A DNA stretch of 22,709 bases from Evtepia sp. (GCA_020025735.1 JAHHRP010000015.1:1-22709); one strand, 5' to 3'; numbered from the stretch's first letter, positions 14,795-22,709 are shown. The notes: generated by a model from the sequence alone, not told the origin. Made by a program: numbers and translations.

Positions 14795-17700
14795 TTCGCC
14801 AGTCCCTCCTTCGGCTCCAGACTATTCCGTCTCTGGATTAGGCCGTCATAACGGCTCAGGGCGTTCTTCTCAGATTCGGCGAAGAGCTGGGCTGCATGTT
14901 CTGGATTCTTCATGCTCAGAGAGGCATAGCGGACCTCGCCTCTCAGGAAGGCCTGGTAATCCTCGTTCGGCTTTGCGCTGTCAATCTGCAAGGGATTTTT
15001 ACCCTGAGCAGCCAGACGGGGATCAAACCGCAGCAGATTCCAATAACCGGCCCGGACAGCCTTCTTCATCTCGATCATAGAGCGGTTCATCCCCGCTTTC
15101 AGACCGTGGTTGATACAGGGCGCATAGGCAATGATGAGAGAGGGACCATCATAGCTCTCAGCCTCTCGCAAGGCACGCAGGGTCTGGGCTGGATTTGCAC
15201 CGATGGCCACCTGCGCCACATACACATGGCCGCTGGTCATGGCGATCTGTGCCAGATCCTTCTTTCCAGTGGGCTTGCCGCCGGCGGCAAACTGTGCCAC
15301 AGCACCAGTGGGTGTTGCCTTGGAGGACTGGCCGCCGGTGTTGGAATAAACCTCCGTGTCAAAGACCAACACGTTGAAGTTTTCCTTGGAAGCCAGGATG
15401 TGATCCAGGCCGCCGTAACCGATGTCGTAGGCCCAGCCATCGCCGCCGAAGATCCACATGGAAGGACGGCCCAGCAGATCGGCATTCTTGATGACGAACT
15501 GTGCATCCTCATTCTCAGGATAGACCTTGCACAATGCCACCAGGGACTCACCCAGATGATTGGAAGCAAACGTATTCATGTTCTTCAGCCAAGCATTGGC
15601 AATGCCGCCGAAGGCAGGGTTCTTTGCCAGACGCTCGACCACAGTCTTGATGGCCTCACGGCGGGTACGCATACTCACAGACATACCATAGCCAAACTCG
15701 GCGTTGTCCTCAAACAGGGAGTTTGCCCAAGCAGGGCCACGGCCATTTTCATCGATTACATACGGCATACTGGGTACGGAAGCACCCCAGATAGAGGAGC
15801 AGCCTGTGGCGTTGGCAATGATGGCATGGTCGCCGAAGAGCTGGGTGACCATCTTGGCATAGGGGGTCTCGCCGCAGCCAGGGCAGGCACCAGAATACTC
15901 CAGGTAAGGCCGCAGATACTGGGATTCTCTCACGGTCTTTGCAGAACCCATCGGAATCCCCTTCTTCTTCGCGTACTCGAAGATCTCCTGATCCTGATGC
16001 ATCCGGTCGGCGGCCCGTTCCATGGAGAGGGCTTTGCCGTGGGCAGGGCACATTTCCACGCAGGAACCGCAGGCGGTGCAGTCCTCGGCAGAGACTGCAA
16101 TGATGAATTTCTTTCCAGGCTCCATCTTACTGTCCACAGTGGTCAGTCCCTTGGCGTCCTCTGCCTTCAGCACGAAGGGCCGAATGACTGCATGGGGACA
16201 TACCGTAGCACACCAGTTACACTGGGTACAGTTTTCTGCGTGCCAGACAGGGATATCCACAGCGATGCCGCGCTTTTCAAAGGCTGCGGTCCCAGAGGGC
16301 ACCTTACCTGTGGCATAGGGCAGGAAGGCAGAGACAGGCAGCCGATCGCCCTCCAAGTTGTTTGTGGGGATGAGAATGTTGCGGACATAGGCATCCTGCT
16401 CATCGTTGACGGTGTTGAGCACCAAGGCAGGCTGTTCGCTGTCCTTTGCGTCTGCCCAGCTTGCGGGGACTTCCACCAGCTTGGCGGCAGTCTGACCAGC
16501 CATGACAGCAGCTACGTTCATATCCACAATGTTTTGGCCCTTGGTACTATAATCGTTGATGATTCCCTGCTTCATATATTCAATGGCCTTTTCAGCAGGG
16601 ATCAGGTTCGCCAATTTAAAGTATGCAGACTGAAGGATGGTGTTGATCCGCCCCTTTAGCCCAATGCTGCGTGCAATGTTGACCGCATCGCAGGTGTAGA
16701 ACCGGATGTTCTTCTGGGCAATGGCACGTTTGATCTCCGCAGGCAGACGTACCTCCAGCTCCTCCCCTTCCCAATCGCAGTTGAGCAGGAAGATGCCGCC
16801 GGGTTTCACATCACGAACCATATCATACTTGCCAATATAGGCAGGATTCCCGCAGACAACGCAATCCGCAGCGCCCACATAGTAAGAGGAGCGGATGGGC
16901 TTGTCACCAAAGCGCAGGTGGCTGATGGTCAGGCCGCCGGACTTTTTCGAGTCGTACTGGAAATAGGCCTGAACATATTTGTCGGTGTGGTCCCCGATGA
17001 TCTTGGAGGTGTTCTTGGAAGCACCCACCAGGCCATCCGATCCGATCCCCCAGAACTTGACGGAAGCCTGGGTGGGGTCGTGGGGCATCTCGAAGTGGCA
17101 CTGCTCGATGGACAGATTGGTCACATCATCCACGATGCTGACAGTGAAGTGATTGTGGCCGCCTTTGGCCAGATGCTGGAAGACAGAGTACATGTCTGCG
17201 GGGGTGGTGTCCTTGGAGGACAGGCCATAGCGCCCGCCAATGACTCTCACGTTGTTGCATCCTGCCTCATTCAGCACAGCAACCACATCCAGGTAAAGGG
17301 GTTCGCCAAAAGCGCCCGGCTCTTTGGTGCGGTCCAAAACGGCGATACGCTGGACAGACTCAGGCAGTTCAGCCAGCAGATGCTTGGCAGAGAAGGGCCG
17401 GAACAGGTGAACCTCCAACACGCCGACCTTCTTGCCCTGGGCCGTCATGACGTCCACGACCTCCTCCAGGGTACCACAGACAGAACCCATGGCAATGATG
17501 ATATCGGTGGCATCCGGTGCGCCATAGTAGTTGAAGGGTTTGTAGTTTGTGCCAATGGCATCGTTGACCTGATTCATATTCCCCACCACCACATCAATCA
17601 GGTTGGTGTAGGCGGTGTTGGAAGCTTCTCTGTGCTGGAAGAAGGTTTCAGGAGGCTCATTGGAGCCGCGGTGATAGGGATGATGAGGCAAGTTTGCCTG

Positions 17701-18321
17701 CTGATGGAAGCGGTCCAAGGCATCCCAGTCCACCATACCTTTGAGGGTCTCATAGTCCCAGGTCCGCAATTTCTGGATCTCGTGGGAGGTACGGAAGCCG
17801 TCAAAGAAGTTAATAAAGCCCATGCTGGCCTGGATGGCAGACAGGTGCGAAACAGGAGCCAGGTCCATGACCTCCTGGGGGGTCCCAGCCACCAGCATTG
17901 CCATGCCGGTGCCGCGGCAGGCCATCACGTCCTGGTGGTCACCAAAGATCGACAGGGCATGGGTGGTCAGGGTACGGGCTGCCACGTGGAACACCCCAGG
18001 CAGGCCCTCTCCGGCGATCTTATACAGGTTGGGGATCATCAGCAGCAGGCCCTGGGAAGCGGTGAAGGTTGTGGTCAGGGCACCGGTGGACAGAGAGCCA
18101 TGGACCGCACCGGCAGCACCGGCCTCAGATTCCATCTCGACGATGTTCACACGGTGTCCGAAAATATTTCTGCGGTCCTGGTTTGCCCACTCGTCCACAT
18201 GCTCCGCCATGGGGGAGGAGGGGGTGATGGGATAAATTGCAGCGACTTCTGTGAAAGCATAGGCGACATGACCGGCGGCGGCATTGGCATCCATGCTCTT
18301 AAAGGGTCTTGTATCTTTCAT
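14791..18321 (-). CDS. nifJ: Pyruvate:ferredoxin (flavodoxin) oxidoreductase, single chain
   Basis: A 1176-residue homodimeric-type PFOR that oxidises pyruvate with CoA to acetyl-CoA and CO2 and reduces ferredoxin, using thiamine diphosphate and three [4Fe-4S] clusters. The N-terminal part matches the pyruvate-binding domain (AAIYPITPSSPMAEHVDEWA). A two-cluster ferredoxin domain lies near residues 690-765 (CTQCNWCATVCP, CTACGSCVEMCP). The TPP domain starts near 814 (CPGCGETPYAK) and includes GDGWAYDIGYGG near 962 and TEVYSNTGGQSS. Its length is normal for the family. It starts with AAGGAGG upstream, overlapping the preceding gene's stop by an ATGA, and its own stop overlaps the next start. 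It is the middle gene of a three-gene operon and central to fermentation. Confidence 0.97.
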   Translation of the reverse strand: MKDTRPFKSMDANAAAGHVAYAFTEVAAIYPITPSSPMAEHVDEWANQDRRNIFGHRVNIVEMESEAGAAGAVHGSLSTGALTTTFTASQGLLLMIPNLYKIAGEGLPGVFHVAARTLTTHALSIFGDHQDVMACRGTGMAMLVAGTPQEVMDLAPVSHLSAIQASMGFINFFDGFRTSHEIQKLRTWDYETLKGMVDWDALDRFHQQANLPHHPYHRGSNEPPETFFQHREASNTAYTNLIDVVVGNMNQVNDAIGTNYKPFNYYGAPDATDIIIAMGSVCGTLEEVVDVMTAQGKKVGVLEVHLFRPFSAKHLLAELPESVQRIAVLDRTKEPGAFGEPLYLDVVAVLNEAGCNNVRVIGGRYGLSSKDTTPADMYSVFQHLAKGGHNHFTVSIVDDVTNLSIEQCHFEMPHDPTQASVKFWGIGSDGLVGASKNTSKIIGDHTDKYVQAYFQYDSKKSGGLTISHLRFGDKPIRSSYYVGAADCVVCGNPAYIGKYDMVRDVKPGGIFLLNCDWEGEELEVRLPAEIKRAIAQKNIRFYTCDAVNIARSIGLKGRINTILQSAYFKLANLIPAEKAIEYMKQGIINDYSTKGQNIVDMNVAAVMAGQTAAKLVEVPASWADAKDSEQPALVLNTVNDEQDAYVRNILIPTNNLEGDRLPVSAFLPYATGKVPSGTAAFEKRGIAVDIPVWHAENCTQCNWCATVCPHAVIRPFVLKAEDAKGLTTVDSKMEPGKKFIIAVSAEDCTACGSCVEMCPAHGKALSMERAADRMHQDQEIFEYAKKKGIPMGSAKTVRESQYLRPYLEYSGACPGCGETPYAKMVTQLFGDHAIIANATGCSSIWGASVPSMPYVIDENGRGPAWANSLFEDNAEFGYGMSVSMRTRREAIKTVVERLAKNPAFGGIANAWLKNMNTFASNHLGESLVALCKVYPENEDAQFVIKNADLLGRPSMWIFGGDGWAYDIGYGGLDHILASKENFNVLVFDTEVYSNTGGQSSKATPTGAVAQFAAGGKPTGKKDLAQIAMTSGHVYVAQVAIGANPAQTLRALREAESYDGPSLIIAYAPCINHGLKAGMNRSMIEMKKAVRAGYWNLLRFDPRLAAQGKNPLQIDSAKPNEDYQAFLRGEVRYASLSMKNPEHAAQLFAESEKNALSRYDGLIQRRNSLEPKEGLAK

Positions 18322-19592
18322 TTCGCTGCACCTCCTTTCTGTGCTGCCATGGCACGCACCTGAACATAAGTGAACTCTGGCATCTCCCGCACGGCGATGA
18401 CATCATTGGGACAGACATAGGAACAGATGTTGCAGTCAACACAGCGTTCAGGGTCGATAACCGCACGGTCATCTTCCATGTGGATCGCATCCTCTGGGCA
18501 GTTTTCTGCACAGTCACCACAGCCGATGCAGCAGACCCAGCACAGTTGTTTCCGCACCTCGGGGGCATCCTTGGAGGCACAGGGCACCATCTTCGCACCT
18601 TTATAAGGCACCATCACGGGCAGTTCCTGGGGACAGACATGGACACAAGCCGTGCAGCCCACACACTTATCTGGGTCTACCTTTGCCGTACCCCGAACGA
18701 TCTCCAGGGCATCAAAGCGGCAGGCTTTCACACAGTCGCCAAAGCCAGCGCAGCCATAGTTGCAGTGGCCGTCCAGAGACATCTTCACTGCCTCACGGCA
18801 AGAGGTTGCTCCGGCCTTTTCATAGACTTCGTGGTTGTGCCAGCCACCGCGACATTGGACAAAAGAAACCGCGGATTTCAGCTTGGTCAGGTCGTGGTAG
18901 GTATCAACAATAATTTTTTTACGACAAGACACCGTGCAGGCTGCACAGCCCACACACTTGTCGTAGTCGATCACCGCACAGTTATCCACCACAGAGACGG
19001 CATGCTCAGGGCAGGCTTCCACGCAGTCACCGCAGCCGATGCAGCTGTAACCGCACATCCGCAGCGCGACCATTTCCTCGTCCTGATTGGAGCAGGGCAC
19101 AAAGTTGGACGCATCTTCTGGCACCATATGGATCAGATTCTGCACACAAGCGTTGGCGCAGGCACCGCAGCCGTTGCACTTTTCCCGATCCACATGAACA
19201 TTGCCGTTGGCGATGGAGAGTGCGCCGAACGTACAGGAGGCCACACAGGAGCCGGCACCCACGCATCCGTAGGTACATTCCCCTTTGTGAAACCCGCTCT
19301 TGACTGCCTCCTCACAGGAGCTGTACACTTTCAGTCTGGACTTTCCAGCAGCAGAACCGGAACATTTGATAAATGCTGTCTGATGCTTTGCAGGGACGCA
19401 TTCTCCGCCTGTCAGCGCAACGATAGCGGCGATGTCTTCGTCCGTGCAAGCTGGACATAGGTTTGCCGGACCGCCTTCTGCAATGGCTTGGGCGCATTTG
19501 TCACAAGTGGCAAATCCGCATCCGCCACGGCCGGTGCAGTCCCCGCCCGGAAGAAGATTCCGAACGTCTTTTACAAGATTATTTGGCTGCAT
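18318..19592 (-). CDS. Soluble RnfB-like polyferredoxin with a tandemly duplicated RnfB module
   Basis: A 424-residue protein with about nine predicted [4Fe-4S] sites. Residues 8-60 resemble the RnfB N-terminal Fe-S domain (LLPGGDCTGRGGCGF, C19, C25, C30, C33). Then come two copies of the RnfB C-terminal module. Copy 1 has motifs at C106, C139, C184 and C213; copy 2 at C277, C310, C355 and C384, each exactly 171 residues later. Each copy has a C-x3-C-x5-C-x3-C motif plus three C-x2-C-x2-C-x3-C motifs. Unlike membrane RnfB it has no N-terminal hydrophobic anchor and no RnfA, C, D, E or G neighbours. It is the first gene of the PFOR operon, so an electron hub for pyruvate-derived electrons is the natural inference. 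The ATG at 19592 has a modest AAGGA upstream. Confidence 0.85.
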   Translation of the reverse strand: MQPNNLVKDVRNLLPGGDCTGRGGCGFATCDKCAQAIAEGGPANLCPACTDEDIAAIVALTGGECVPAKHQTAFIKCSGSAAGKSRLKVYSSCEEAVKSGFHKGECTYGCVGAGSCVASCTFGALSIANGNVHVDREKCNGCGACANACVQNLIHMVPEDASNFVPCSNQDEEMVALRMCGYSCIGCGDCVEACPEHAVSVVDNCAVIDYDKCVGCAACTVSCRKKIIVDTYHDLTKLKSAVSFVQCRGGWHNHEVYEKAGATSCREAVKMSLDGHCNYGCAGFGDCVKACRFDALEIVRGTAKVDPDKCVGCTACVHVCPQELPVMVPYKGAKMVPCASKDAPEVRKQLCWVCCIGCGDCAENCPEDAIHMEDDRAVIDPERCVDCNICSYVCPNDVIAVREMPEFTYVQVRAMAAQKGGAAK

Positions 19593-19646
19593 ACGTCATT
19601 CACATCCTTAAATCATGCTTTGCAAGTAAAATAAAAATCCATGGAC

Positions 19647-19675
19647 ATTATGGCTCTAATGAAACAGAATGTCAA
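19647..19675 (-). promoter_or_regulatory. Promoter of the polyferredoxin-PFOR-GltA operon
   Basis: On the minus strand a perfect TTGACA (19670-19675), a 17-base spacer and CATAAT (19647-19652), five of six. A-rich tracts lie directly upstream and could act as an UP element. The leader is about 48 bases. Confidence 0.8.
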
Positions 19676-19817
19676 CAATATTTCATAGATTTTCTCTAAT
19701 TTTTTCGCGTTTTTCGCCATATTTTTCTATCTCTTCCTCTTTTATTTTGTTAGCATCCTCTAACTCTTCCTGTCTTTTCACATCTTTTCTGTTCCATTTT
19801 GCTGATTTCTCCTCATA
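19676..19817. other. AT-rich, pyrimidine-biased divergent intergenic tract
   Basis: The plus strand is strongly T/C-rich (runs such as TCTAATTTTTTCGCG and CTCTTCCTCTTTTATTTTG) and has no credible gene. It separates the promoters of the PFOR operon (-) and the DUF3870-dcd unit (+). A short inverted repeat, GTTAG-CATCCT-CTAAC, is the only structure I see. Confidence 0.5.
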
Positions 19818-19846
19818 TTGACATCCCCCATGCCCTGTGTTAGAGT
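19818..19846 (+). promoter_or_regulatory. Promoter of the DUF3870-dcd unit
   Basis: A perfect TTGACA (19818-19823), a 17-base spacer and TAGAGT (19841-19846). An in-frame GTG at 19837 lies inside this promoter, which favours the downstream GTG at 19879 as the real start. Confidence 0.7.
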
Positions 19847-19878
19847 ATGTTGCATATAAATTATGGGGAGGGAACCTT

Positions 19879-20232
19879 GTGCATAAGGTCTTTCTATCTG
19901 GCTACGCCAAGCTGCCGGAGAACACCACCGCCCAAAAGCTGTACAGCCACCTGGTCTTGGTGGTCACTGTCCGCCTCCCTGAGGGAACCATCCTGGAGGC
20001 AGACTGCACCATGGCTACGGAACTGGGCCGGCAGTTTATCCAGGAACTGCTCTCCGGCTATGATCTCCACCGTGGGCCGGAACCTCTGCTCACCTTGCTC
20101 AGCCAGTCCTATTATGGTCATCTGCGGAAAGCCCTGCAAACCTGCATCAAAGGCATTTGTCTTCAGTTCGATCAGTTCAGCCGCGCGCAAGGTATGACCC
20201 TCTCCCCTGACCCGGCCCAGCCTGGGACTTGA
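19879..20232 (+). CDS. DUF3870 domain protein
   Basis: A 117-residue cytoplasmic protein of a conserved family with no established function (DUF3870). The family pattern is clear: GYAKLPENTTAQKLY near the start, then a strand pair, ADCTMATELGRQFI in the middle, and a helical end. The GTG at 19879 is chosen because GGGGAGGG stands six bases upstream and the promoter precedes it. The gene ends 23 bases before the dCTP deaminase start, with no terminator between, so the two are co-transcribed. No catalytic motif or membrane segment is visible; a small-molecule-binding or regulatory role is possible but unproven. Confidence 0.75.
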   Translation: MHKVFLSGYAKLPENTTAQKLYSHLVLVVTVRLPEGTILEADCTMATELGRQFIQELLSGYDLHRGPEPLLTLLSQSYYGHLRKALQTCIKGICLQFDQFSRAQGMTLSPDPAQPGT

Positions 20233-20255
20233 CACCAAAACAAGGAGGGAAATCT

Positions 20256-20795
20256 ATGCTGCTCTCCGGCGAAGAAATTAAGAAGAACTTGGGCGGCAAT
20301 ATCATCATTGACCCCTATCGCCCGTCTCAACTCAATCCCAACAGCTACAATCTGCGTCTGTCCAACGAGCTGTTGGTCTATGACACTGACACCTTAGACA
20401 TGAAGAAAGAGAATCCCGTCCGCCGTTTAACCATCCCTGAGGAGGGGCTGCTGCTGCAAGCCAACACCCTCTACCTGGGCCGCACGTTGGAATACACCAA
20501 GACAGAACAATTCGTCCCCATGTTGGAAGGGCGTTCCTCTGTGGGGCGGCTGGGGCTATTCATTCATGTCACTGCTGGCTTTGGAGACGTAGGCTTTGCT
20601 GGCTATTGGACGCTGGAGATGTTCTGCATCCATCCCATCGTCATCTATCCCAACGTAGAGATCTGCCAGATCTATTATCACACAATTCAGGGCGATTATC
20701 AGAGCTATGACTCTGGAAAATACCAGAACAATACAGGTGTCCAGCCAAGTCTGCTCTATCAAGACTTCCTGCGGGACCAGCACCAGCCCAAATAA
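20256..20795 (+). CDS. dcd: dCTP deaminase
   Basis: A 179-residue enzyme of the dCTP deaminase/dUTPase superfamily that converts dCTP to dUTP (or dUMP in bifunctional members) for thymidylate synthesis. The early segment IIDPYRPSQLNPNSYNLRLS is characteristic. S94, R98 and E121 in RSSVGRLGLF and AGYWTLE have the same spacing as catalytic S111, R115 and E138 of the E. coli enzyme. The C-terminal NNTGVQPSLLYQDF closes the nucleotide site. The ATG at 20256 has AAGGAGGG upstream; nine in-frame codons before it belong to the leader. Sequence alone does not say whether it also hydrolyses dUTP. It is the second gene of the DUF3870 unit and is followed by a strong terminator. Confidence 0.92.
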   Translation: MLLSGEEIKKNLGGNIIIDPYRPSQLNPNSYNLRLSNELLVYDTDTLDMKKENPVRRLTIPEEGLLLQANTLYLGRTLEYTKTEQFVPMLEGRSSVGRLGLFIHVTAGFGDVGFAGYWTLEMFCIHPIVIYPNVEICQIYYHTIQGDYQSYDSGKYQNNTGVQPSLLYQDFLRDQHQPK

Positions 20796-20799
20796 TCCC

Positions 20800-20830
20800 T
20801 CCCTCTCTGTCCACCAGAGAGGGAATTTTT
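20800..20830 (+). terminator. Intrinsic terminator of the DUF3870-dcd unit
   Basis: TCCCTCTCTG (20800-20809) pairs with CAGAGAGGGA (20815-20824) around a five-base loop, followed by ATTTTT. It sits directly after the dcd stop. Confidence 0.9.
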
Positions 20831-20844
20831 CATCTCAAAAGGGG

Positions 20845-20890
20845 CAAAAAACCCCCCAGGATCTGTGATGTAAACAGGTCCTGGGGGGTT
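20845..20890 (-). terminator. Intrinsic terminator of the NCS2-like permease gene
   Basis: AACCCCCCAGGA (20850-20861) pairs with TCCTGGGGGGTT (20879-20890). On the minus strand the GGGGGG arm runs straight into TTTTTT, a good rho-independent tail for the gene ending at 20964. Confidence 0.85.
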
Positions 20891-20963
20891 GCATCAGTCG
20901 AGAAAACTCGTTCGCGGCAGCAGGAAAGCTGCTTGAGTCATACCGAAAATAATTGGAAAAGGA

Positions 20964-22457
20964 TCACGCTTTCTTGGCCAGCTTGGCCGCCTCTTTGGCA
21001 TCCAGCTCGTCCAGTTCGGCGCGGGTGTTCTTGAGGTAAATCTCGATTCCCTCTTCCACATTGGCCCGGCGCTCCTTCTTAGACATGCCCAAAATCTCCA
21101 TGACGATACACAAGGCGATGCCGACGAACAAGCCGTAAGATGGGTTGGGGCAGATGGCAATGGCGCCGGCAGTGATGCCCGCCACACCGCGCTCGACGTT
21201 GGTGCGGCACATATTGATGCCCACATAGAACGAGCCGAACGCTTGGATGAGCAGCGTCTGGGCCATGGCCAGGGGCAAGATGGGCCGAATGATTGCCATA
21301 AGTGGGCAGATAAGCTGGCAGATCCATTTTGTGGTGTTGAAGGTACAGGCCCCGCCGAAGATGGAGTACATGTTCTCCTTGCCGGTCTTATAGCGCTCGG
21401 CAACAGACACAGTCATCGCAGACCACAGGGGACCGGACATGGTGCAAGTGGGGCTGAAGAAGGCCTCAATGAGGTTTCGGAAGCCGCAGCACATATTGGT
21501 GCGGTCGGGATCGACGTCAATCAGCTCATCTTCACGATAGCGCTTGGTGTCCTCCATGAAAGCAGTGCCGCCGACGATGTCGCCAAAGGCGATGACATAG
21601 CACATGATAGCCATGGGAAGGTCCTTGAGCAGGATCTCCATTGGGGGAAGGCCAATGCCAGTCAAGGAGAAGTTATGCCAGACCCAGTTCAGTCCGGGCA
21701 GGGGGTTGAACCAGAAGGATTGAACCGTCGAGAAATCGGGCAGGCTGCACTCACCAATCACCATAGCAATAATACCGGCCACGATGATGGCTGGGACAAA
21801 GCCTGCCTTGGTGATCAGTTTAATTATCCGGCTCTTGCTGCCGAATTTCACTTTGCCGAAGCCGTTGGAGAAGAGCAGGAACAGACCCAGGGCGCAGCCA
21901 ATGGACCAGGAGATGGGATACTTGAAGAATCCCAATCCGCCGTCGTCTACTGATTTGAAACCATAGGGACCACAACAGGCGGCAAAGCCTGAGCCGATTA
22001 GGATACCTGCTTTCAAGCTTTGTGGACAAATGTCAATGAGTTTGGTCGCGATACCTGTGGCGCCCAGGATGACGTACATCAGGCCCAGGATGAGTTCCAT
22101 CCCGACTAAGGCGTACATTCGGTCTTTTCCCTCGAAGTTAAGTAGGAAAGCCGTGATGAGAGGTACAGCGGGGGTGATCCAACCACCGATGAGAGGGTCA
22201 CCCAAAGTGTTATTGACCATGTACAGCAGTTCATGGACGAACACGATAGACAGGGCTATTTCAAAGGTGAAGCCGAACAAGTTCTCCAAATATGCAGTGG
22301 CCGCTGAGCCGGTCATAAAGACGACACAGCCCTGAATCATTTCAGGAATTTCCCATTCATAGTGAATAAAGGGGAGCCGGAGATCAAATTTCCAGATCTT
22401 GATGCAGGGCTGCTTCTCACCGTCCTTACGCCGCGCGGTAGGAAGCATAAGATTCAT
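20964..22457 (-). CDS. NCS2/SLC23-like permease
   Basis: A 497-residue polytopic membrane protein with about 12-14 hydrophobic segments. The layout and motifs such as GDPLIGGWITPAVPLITAF early and NMCRTNVERGVAGITAGAIA late recall the NCS2/SulP (xanthine-uracil permease, SLC23) fold. It lacks the usual NCS2 signature, so it may be a distinct subfamily for another anion or nucleobase. An N-terminal cytosolic stretch (to about residue 30) and a charged, coiled C-terminal tail (about 460-497, ending ELDELDAKEAAKLAKKA) flank the membrane part. The ATG at 22457 has AGGAGGG ten bases upstream. It is a single-gene unit with its own promoter, a hairpin in the leader and a terminator. The substrate cannot be assigned. 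Confidence 0.7.
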   Translation of the reverse strand: MNLMLPTARRKDGEKQPCIKIWKFDLRLPFIHYEWEIPEMIQGCVVFMTGSAATAYLENLFGFTFEIALSIVFVHELLYMVNNTLGDPLIGGWITPAVPLITAFLLNFEGKDRMYALVGMELILGLMYVILGATGIATKLIDICPQSLKAGILIGSGFAACCGPYGFKSVDDGGLGFFKYPISWSIGCALGLFLLFSNGFGKVKFGSKSRIIKLITKAGFVPAIIVAGIIAMVIGECSLPDFSTVQSFWFNPLPGLNWVWHNFSLTGIGLPPMEILLKDLPMAIMCYVIAFGDIVGGTAFMEDTKRYREDELIDVDPDRTNMCCGFRNLIEAFFSPTCTMSGPLWSAMTVSVAERYKTGKENMYSIFGGACTFNTTKWICQLICPLMAIIRPILPLAMAQTLLIQAFGSFYVGINMCRTNVERGVAGITAGAIAICPNPSYGLFVGIALCIVMEILGMSKKERRANVEEGIEIYLKNTRAELDELDAKEAAKLAKKA

Positions 22458-22512
22458 AGGTACAAGTCCCTCCTAACAATAAAGTCTCTTTTCACTGTGC
22501 AGTTTTTCCGCC

Positions 22513-22533
22513 GATAAACTCTGGGAGTTTATC
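22513..22533 (-). promoter_or_regulatory. Perfect 9-bp inverted repeat in the permease leader
   Basis: GATAAACTC (22513-22521) and GAGTTTATC (22525-22533) with a three-base centre lie in the transcribed leader, about 55 bases before the permease start. It may be an operator or an mRNA hairpin. Confidence 0.55.
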
Positions 22534-22571
22534 TTTTCCTCTTCGCGTTTTTCCTCGGATGCAATGTACTT

Positions 22572-22599
22572 ATTATAGCACACTTTCCATAGAAATCAA
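22572..22599 (-). promoter_or_regulatory. Promoter of the NCS2-like permease
   Basis: On the minus strand TTGATT (22594-22599), a 16-base spacer and a perfect TATAAT (22572-22577). The leader to the start codon is about 110 bases. The 110 bases from 22600 to the window end are AT-rich with no supported gene. Confidence 0.72.
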
Positions 22600-22709
22600 T
22601 GCATATTCTACCATGATATTCCATAAACGTCATCTTTTTGCATGAAACTCCATCCATTTTCTAGCGCTTTTTATTGATTTCAACTTTGTTTTTGAAGAAG
22701 GTGTAACTT

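Noticed and set aside
13829..14851. Plus-strand open frame of 340 codons antisense to the GltA-like gene
   Set aside because: It is a shadow of the minus-strand flavoprotein, with no recognisable domain and no start signals.
14896..18363. Long plus-strand open frames antisense to PFOR (about 590 and 480 codons)
   Set aside because: They are mirror frames of a high-GC, strongly codon-biased gene; they show no family motif or ribosome binding site, and the minus strand encodes a complete PFOR.
18318..19592. Calling the polyferredoxin a subunit of a membrane Rnf complex
   Set aside because: There is no N-terminal membrane helix and no RnfA, C, D, E or G gene nearby; the operon partner is PFOR.
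22690..22709. Possible ribosome binding site (GAAGAAGGTG) for a plus-strand gene just beyond the window
   Set aside because: The sequence ends before any start codon, so it cannot be tested here.

Overview
The window looks like chromosomal DNA of an anaerobic, gut-type Clostridia. I infer an Oscillospiraceae relative (Flavonifractor/Intestinimonas/Lawsonibacter-like) from a single-chain pyruvate:ferredoxin oxidoreductase, many small [4Fe-4S] proteins, AGGAGG ribosome binding sites, housekeeping-type TTGACA/TATAAT promoters and a moderately high GC content. No rRNA, tRNA, CRISPR array, insertion sequence or prophage is visible. Most genes are intact. Several convincing promoters and hairpin terminators mark the transcription units.

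Layout. 63-1887 (+): a small winged-helix regulator overlapping a citrate synthase. 2013-3371 (-): a MATE exporter, convergent with citrate synthase across a bidirectional terminator. 3650-4738 (+): a membrane acyltransferase with its own promoter. 4813-7422 (+): a TetM/EF-G-like GTPase fused to a C-terminal NYN (YacP/Rae1-like) nuclease domain. 7548-8205 (-): an orphan RepA_N-type replication initiator gene, with an iteron-like repeat cluster and a perfect DnaA box just past its stop codon. 8356-10650 (-): a CPA2 cation:proton antiporter with two C-terminal TrkA_C domains. 10845-12380 (+): a SpoU-type rRNA methyltransferase and a Crp/Fnr-family regulator. 12486-13282 (+): a two-cluster ferredoxin coupled to a NapH-like membrane Fe-S protein, preceded by a terminator and two dyads. 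13427-19592 (-): a three-gene redox operon with ATGA overlaps, in transcription order a tandemly duplicated soluble RnfB-like polyferredoxin, pyruvate:ferredoxin oxidoreductase, and a GltA/NfnB-like flavoprotein. 19879-20795 (+): a DUF3870 protein and dCTP deaminase. 20964-22457 (-): an NCS2-like permease.

How they fit together. The centre of gravity is fermentative electron flow. Pyruvate oxidation to acetyl-CoA yields reduced ferredoxin, and the co-transcribed polyferredoxin (about nine [4Fe-4S] clusters by motif count) and NAD(P)H-type flavoprotein are natural partners for it. The neighbouring ferredoxin/NapH-like pair and Crp/Fnr regulator may be a second electron-transfer module. Citrate synthase uses acetyl-CoA.

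The items most worth a second look are the GTPase-nuclease fusion, the double-RnfB polyferredoxin, and the orphan RepA gene with an origin-like repeat cluster. All family assignments are from reading the sequence and memory of the families. No search was run.
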